Below, piece after piece: positions 58,440 through 64,000 of a stretch of 64,000 nucleotides of DNA. Location: contig WPIO01000004.1 of NCBI GenBank assembly GCA_009760855.2, positions 4,518,001-4,582,000 on the forward strand, in the 5' to 3' direction. How positions within the stretch are numbered: position 1 is the first letter of the stretch; the number at the start of each line of letters is the position of its first letter. The translations under genes and the position numbers were made by a program. The notes under the pieces were generated by a model. That model saw only the letters and a program-made list of their open reading frames with translations, made no database searches and was not told the origin of the DNA. The stretch is from Cristatella mucedo (taxonomy: Eukaryota; Bryozoa; Phylactolaemata; Cristatellidae).

Positions 58440-59765
58440 AGCTTTGCTAGATCTGTCAGCTGCCTTCGACATCATTGATCACGATGTTCTACTCGAACGA
58501 TTGAGAACAGCGATCGGTCAGGCACACGAGGCACTGGCGTGGTTTAAATCGCACTTGTCTGGTCGTGTTCAATCCGTGTCGTGTGGGGGTTAGGTCTTAC
58601 ACACGAGACGGGTCACCTGTGGAGTCCCTCAAGGGTCCGTCCTCAGTCCTTTGCTGTTCTCCATTTATACTCAACCTCTGGGAAAAGGGATTAAGGCCCA
58701 TGGAATAGGATATCACTTTTATGCTGACGATACTCAGCTGTATTTGTTATTCAAACCGTCGGAATCTGCTGCACCAACTGAGAAACTGAATGCTTGCCTT
58801 GCCGACATTTGATCCTGGATGTCTGAAAACTTCTTGAAACTAAATGACGATAAAACCGAACTGCTGCTCATAGGACACCCTAATCATGTAGCTGGATTAA
58901 AAGGCTTTGCTCTTCTAATAGGTGATGCTGTTGTGCGACCATCACCACTCGAAATTTAGGTGTCGTTTTCGACAGCAGCTTAAATTGTAAAAGCTTCATT
59001 CATAAAAATGCTTCTACAGCTAGCCATCACGTCCGATCCCTGTCCAAGATTAGGAGCTGTCTTCCACAGTGGCGTGCAAAATGTTTAACTAGCTCCATAG
59101 TTCTGTCTCGGCTTGATTATCGTAATTCCCTTTCGGCCGGGCTACCAAAGAAAGCAACTAGGCCACAGCAGCTGGCTATGAATGTGGCTGCAAGGCTAGT
59201 TTTCAAGTCCCAGAGGTTTGAGCACGTGTCTCCTTGCTAAAAGAGCTAGGATGGATGCTGGTTGATCAACGGATACAGAGCAAAGTTCTTACACTGACCC
59301 ACAAGGCCCGCCACGGCTTGGCTCCTTCGTACCTAGCTGAACTGCTGCACCAGTTTCAGTCTCTTTCGCCCTCAGGTCCTGTATGGACAATAAATTAGCT
59401 GTCCCATTCCTCCTTCAAAGACCGTCGGCGACAGAGGCTTTAGCTCTGCAGGTCCTAGACTGTGGAACTCGCTTCCACGATTCTTACGCAACGACTACTA
59501 CTCCCCCTACTGCCGACTATGGCTCATCCTTTTCAACAGTCCTGAGCTGCTACTTCCAAGCTACTCACTACCTCAAGTGCTCTCCTGACTCTGCTATGCT
59601 TCCCATTTTCTCTTAGTTGCGCGAGACGAAGTCTGTTGGCTACAAAATTCGTACCGAAAGCCGCTTAGGCTGTGAGTGCGCTATACAAAACTCTCCTGCG
59701 TAACACCCACATAGTCTTTATGGCTTTGTGGAGTTACAGACGGAGATACATTACATTGCACAGTT
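58440..59765 (+). mobile_element. LINE family A (L2/CR1 clade) with reverse transcriptase, dead copy
   Basis: Conceptual translation gives [38 protein letters not shown], the catalytic YADDTQLYL (near 58720), FLKLNDDKTELLLIG and RLWNSLPRFL, in reverse transcriptase order. Stops (for example near 58590, 58812 and 58958) and frameshifts near 59230 and 59390 disable it. The 3' UTR has GAAAGCCGCTTAGGCTGTGA and ends with TACATTACATT, a short tandem tail rather than poly(A). Confidence 0.9.
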
Positions 59766-59843
59766 ACACGTAGATATTAAGCTGTAATTAAACTTGCATC
59801 GTCAAAAACTATGATTCAATATGTTAATTTGCTATTCACAAAA

Positions 59844-60072
59844 CTCGGAAGTATTAGCAAGAAAGGTAGTAATAGTTTTCTTATATTAATGCATATAAAA
59901 ACGGATCGATATCTTGCCTCAACGATATCGTGTAGAGATCCACATAACGGTTACTGCCTATCGTTATGGCGAATCTATAGACGAAGTCGTTGAGGGGCGA
60001 TAGCGATCCGTATCACTATGCATTAATATAAAACGATTGCTATTATTATTATTTCATGCTTATACTTCCGAG
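59844..60072. mobile_element. Fold-back (MITE-like) inverted repeat element
   Basis: The left arm (59844-59925) and right arm (59988-60072) are imperfect reverse complements: CTCGGAAGTATTAGC against GCTTATACTTCCGAG, ATTAATGCAT in both, and CTCAACGA against TCGTTGAG. A further CATAACG/CGTTATG stem lies in the centre. It has no coding capacity and no clear target duplication. Confidence 0.7.
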
Positions 60073-60154
60073 TAATGCAAAGAGCATTCATATAAGAGTT
60101 TTATCAATCACAGTTTAGTTTCATGCCAGAGATGCAGTTGGATGCATAGCAATA

Positions 60155-60430
60155 ATAATGATAATAATAATAATAACAATACACTTGATAAAGCGCACTC
60201 TTAGAACTCCATCTCTTTCTAGGCACTTTACGATTGCTGCAAAGGAAGCACGATCGAATGGTTAGTGGCAGTGTGCTCAATAAACAACAAGAATAACATG
60301 GTTAGGGGTGACATGCATGGGGTCAGCATGAAAGTATGGTTCGTGACAGCATTCGCAGTGTCACCAGGCACCAGCACATAAAAGACGAATCACAGGGACC
60401 CACAAAGTCTTGTCACAAATAGGTGCGTAA
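60155..60430 (-). mobile_element. LINE family B, 3' fragment
   Basis: AATAATAATAACAATACACT tail, TGATAAAGCGCACTCTTAGA, CTCTTTCTAGGCACTTTACG, then the family UTR, truncated near 60430. Confidence 0.8.
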
Positions 60431-61234
60431 ATTCCACGAGTGGAATGCGACTGTCACAGATGTAGCAGATGTAACTGCCTACAGGCTCATTTTGTGACTG
60501 TTCCTATCTATACATTTGGGTTTGCTACGTGATTCTCTCACTGACCACTAGGTCTGGGTCTGGGATCTCTGTCCTTATGCGAGAAAACATCATAGCTATT
60601 GAAAGCTACACAGCGAAGGAGGTAATCTAGCGACATTGATGTATACATGATGCTTCTCAGTGTCCACTTTTCTACGAAGATTCCGGATAGTTTCTTACGT
60701 TTATTCGCCCCTAAGACCTGCTCAGCGTTCCAGAATCGCAACCTCATCTGAAGGCAAGCGTATATGAAATTCCTTCTCCAATACGCTGCTGCGAATACTT
60801 TCCCACGTATCCTAAACCTTGACATTGCTTTAGGGCAACATTTCGACCAACGAATGCGCACTATAGCCTAGCACACACTGGCGTGTGCAAGTATTAGCGA
60901 TCGTACAGAAGTGCAATGCCATTATAGGCTCACTCAACTTTGACCTTTAGTGCAGAAATCGTCATCCCAACAGAACCTCAGCGGCTCACTACCCGCAGGC
61001 GATCCGGCTCCTGCAGTAGCAAGCACACTTTCACTAAGTGCCACACTCGACAGTGAGGCCTAGATGTCGTAAACGTTCGCCACCGACACAGTGAACCATT
61101 GCTTACTATGCTGCACCTGCTGCTGCCTAACCAGCAGCTCATTAGCTAAAAGATCGAGGCGACTCGCAGTCAGCTAGTTCCCTTTGCTTTCTCGCTGTGC
61201 CTGTGGTACATTTCGTGGCTAATGACAACGGGAA
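60431..61234. other. Intergenic DNA, nothing recognised
   Basis: A minus-strand frame at 60861-60538 is protein-like in parts (YWRRNFIYACLQMRLRFWNA) and faintly resembles non-LTR polymerase ends, but no motif is decisive. Confidence 0.3.
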
Positions 61235-61405
61235 ATTTGTTTGCTATAACACTCCCGCATGGGGGACCTTTTCTCGTTTTCACCCGAGTGGTTCGCATAC
61301 CTGCGTATGACTGACTGAGTGGCGTTGCCAACCAGGATTCCAAATAAACAATCGCTGCCTGAGAGTCTATAGCTCGCTTTTGAATTCTCGTCTCGGCATG
61401 TTCAT
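61235..61405 (+). repeat. Dispersed repeat, copy 2 (possible LTR end)
   Basis: GAGTGGCGTTGCCAACCAGG, CCAAATAAACAATCGCTGCC, GAGTCTATAGCTCGC and CTCGTCTCGGCATGTTCA align with 55255-55385. AATAAA is present. Confidence 0.5.
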
Positions 61406-64000
61406 TTTGTACTTTTGCATGCTGATCTAACTGGGATACTTTGCTTTTAATAAGCAAATAATTATTATTTCTTCTTCGGCGAGTTGTAAAGCACCCGAAC
61501 AAAGGTTAGGTTCCCATAAAACCCTACACATAAATGATATCGTTTATAATAACTTGCATCAAATTACTCCCCGTTATGACAAAACTACCTTTAATGGCAG
61601 GATTGATACAGGGTTCAGCTCGGTGTAGTGAGTCTGAGACAGTCCAAGCTGAAGCGGATTATTCACTTAAATGTAGAGTTTCCTGTGAGTCACGTCGTAA
61701 TTGTGATGGCACCTGTACATGTGTACGTGACTGGGTGTACTTCAGGAGTTTCCGCGGTTACAAAAATATCGATTCAGCCCAGCCTAGGCAACAGGCCAAA
61801 TGGACGGCGGAAGCAACATTATTCATCGGTGGGCGCAGTATCCGGCAGTCGCTCGCAGTTTCTGCGGTACCCACGTATCAGTGCAGGCGTGTATATTCAG
61901 CAGATTTGGCAGCAGCAAAGAATCATGTTGGGCAGACTGGCCGGCGATTTAGAGGCATGGTCAGATGAGTTCAATGTGTAGTATTGCCTTCGCAGTGTCG
62001 ACCGTGTAAGCCTTACAGACATTTGGTATAAGAATTTTAATACCAGCCCTCTGACCTTTACTTGCATTAAATTCGGATCACTATTAGAACGCAACAGATA
62101 CTAGGAGCTAAGCCCTGCAGAACCGTCCATTGAGTTTTGCTGAAAAACTCAAAATCAAACTATGCGGGATCTCCATTACGGCTCACAGGGAGTAAGACGT
62201 AATTTAAATTCACACTTATACGAATGTCCGGTTCTTTTAAACCGGTGACTTTGTTCAAAATAACAAGCGTCGACCGCCTCCTTGAAGGCACGTTCAACGG
62301 CCTTTTAAAACGAGGATGGCATTTTAATATTTCTGGAGCTAAAATGAATAAAAAAGTTTAGAGCAGGAAAATGACTATATTTACATTTACAATATACGCT
62401 GCCGGATGGATACCGGACTCAACAAAACATAGTGTTAGACGCACCAGAGTTTTCAGACGATAGCAGTGATCATGACAGCTTACTACTATGTATTTGAATG
62501 TTCTGCTGCACGTGCACATAAACCTACGCTAAACATCAAGTGTATTATTATTATAAAATGCTTCGCGATCCTGAATGGCCCGAGATCAGCTGGAGGCAAT
62601 GGATGCATTTGATTGATTAATGTATGTAATTTTATTGAAAAACCCTTATAACAAAAGCTTCGAGGTGCTTGTACGAGGGCAGAATTGGAGAAAATCTGCT
62701 GGTGAACGGAAATTTTATCATTTAAGCATTTTGTTTGGGGTTTTGATGTGATTTTAGATTTTTGGATTTGATATGCAGAGAACCTGGAAACTTTAACATT
62801 TAATATTTATTATTATCGGTAAGAGGCATAATTAAAGCAACAGTATTTAGGCTTATCTGCCACCAAATCTTTACAACAATAAAATCTTAACCTGTTTAAA
62901 GTCTTCATATAGTTTTGCCATTAAAATACTCTATTCTAGATTAGATAGTCATATATTTGAAAAGAGGCTTCAATAGACCAATTCAGAATGTATAAGTACA
63001 TAGCTGTAATGTATAAATACATAAATGAGTTCTTCACTAATTGACGTGGGCTATTTGGGTAATTACCACTACCATTTTTTTACAGAGTCTAAAGATTGCT
63101 TTAAGCTATTTTTGGGCTGCATAGTTAACAATTGTCAATAAATTGCGTGTAGAATACTTCATCTGCCCCTGTCAAATCTGAAAACTCTCTCACATGAACT
63201 AAAAAAATCGTGTTAAAATGATGTGTCATTATATCATCATGCGGTTGAAGGCTTTTGAAGCCAAGGTTGCTTAGATAATCTTGGAGTTTTATTATTTGAG
63301 TTGCTAAGGTTCTCTTCATGGTAAAGGATAGAACATCATCCTTACACTTTAGCTGGATAGTTGAGGAGATGAAAGAATGCCAGAAATGTTATAAGCACTC
63401 GAAAGAGACGCAGGCGGTCGAGCGCTCTCCTTCAAATTTTCGCCACAGGGACCGCCATTTTAACTATGGCGACCGAGTTCATTCTGTAAACGTATAGCTA
63501 ATTCACATGAGATATGAAAGTAAAGAGTCGTGGCGGACATGTTGCTATAGCAGCAGCCTTTTGCATAATTCTATTGTATACCGCTTTAGTAGAGAAACGC
63601 TTTATTCTTCGCATTCCATAGTTTTGCAAAATTTGGAAGGCTCTTTTTATCAATCTCGACACTTGTCTGGTTGCTTAAATTCTAATGGACTTTGCAGCTG
63701 ATTAGTTTTTGCTGAGTAGTTTAGGCAAAAGGTGTTAAGCGACGATATCTCTGTAGCTTTTCGTTTTCAGGTATCGTCGCTAAATAATGGTTAGTAATGT
63801 CGGAAAACTTTCTAAACGGCAAATGCTTTATCATTTGCTAAATAGTTTCGTTAGTTAATCTGTGGCCATAGATTGCTGTAGGGCAGCCCATAGCTTAGCT
63901 GCAGCTTGACAGGAAGTTGCATTTAGTTTCTTGGCTGAAAAATTACCATCAACAATTCCATAGCAATATATCCATGGGTTCTTTTCACCATTTTGCTCGT
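61406..64000. other. Right-hand intergenic DNA
   Basis: A weak LINE family B tail lies at about 61465-61545 (GTAAAGCACCCGAACAAAGG, TTAGGTTCCCATAAAACCCT). Beyond that the sequence is AT-rich with no supported exon, RNA gene or repeat family member. Confidence 0.4.

Noticed and set aside
58440-59765. Functional reverse transcriptase gene
   Set aside because: Several in-frame stops and frameshifts; it is a dead LINE copy.
61534-61981. Overlapping plus-strand frames of 117-144 residues
   Set aside because: Two competing frames, no conserved motif, no splice or start context; composition fits chance.

Overview
The window looks like nuclear DNA of an invertebrate animal. It has intron-rich genes with GT/AG introns, L2/CR1-type LINEs, tRNA-derived SINEs, solo LTRs, and very many microsatellites (GA, CA, AT, GGGA and G runs). 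The phylum cannot be fixed from sequence alone.

Two genes account for the coding content, and they start head to head about 124 bp apart near 29.4 kb. Leftward (minus strand, 29381 down to 1300 and off the window edge) is TPR/Megator, the coiled-coil filament protein of the nuclear pore basket. I could build 36 exons by hand, with reading phase agreeing at every junction. They give about 1440 residues; the acidic C-terminal third lies outside the window. Rightward (plus strand, 29506 to 47969) is an eight-exon gene for a complete 388-residue DyP-type haem peroxidase (YfeX-like). It has a mitochondrial-type presequence, a short hydrophobic stretch and all the expected active-site residues. The interval between the two start codons has no obvious TATA box but carries an ETS/GABP-like motif.

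Layout: 1-1.3 kb, intron or downstream part of TPR with a GGGA repeat; 1.3-29.4 kb, TPR exons, with LINE, SINE and LTR insertions in the larger introns; 29.5-48 kb, DyP peroxidase in long introns holding GA repeats, SINEs, a Tigger-like remnant, a solo LTR and an 81-bp minisatellite; 48.2-49 kb, a 750-bp solo LTR; 49-64 kb, gene-poor, AT-richer intergenic DNA with LINE copies, a degenerate satellite-like block, a nested SINE and a fold-back element.

The most interesting points are the animal-type, mitochondrially targeted DyP peroxidase; its shared promoter with TPR; a pair of duplicated 63-nt TPR exons that look mutually exclusive; and a LINE/SINE pair sharing the same 3' tail. No function links TPR and the peroxidase beyond the shared promoter. 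I found no CRISPR arrays, rRNA or functional tRNA genes.
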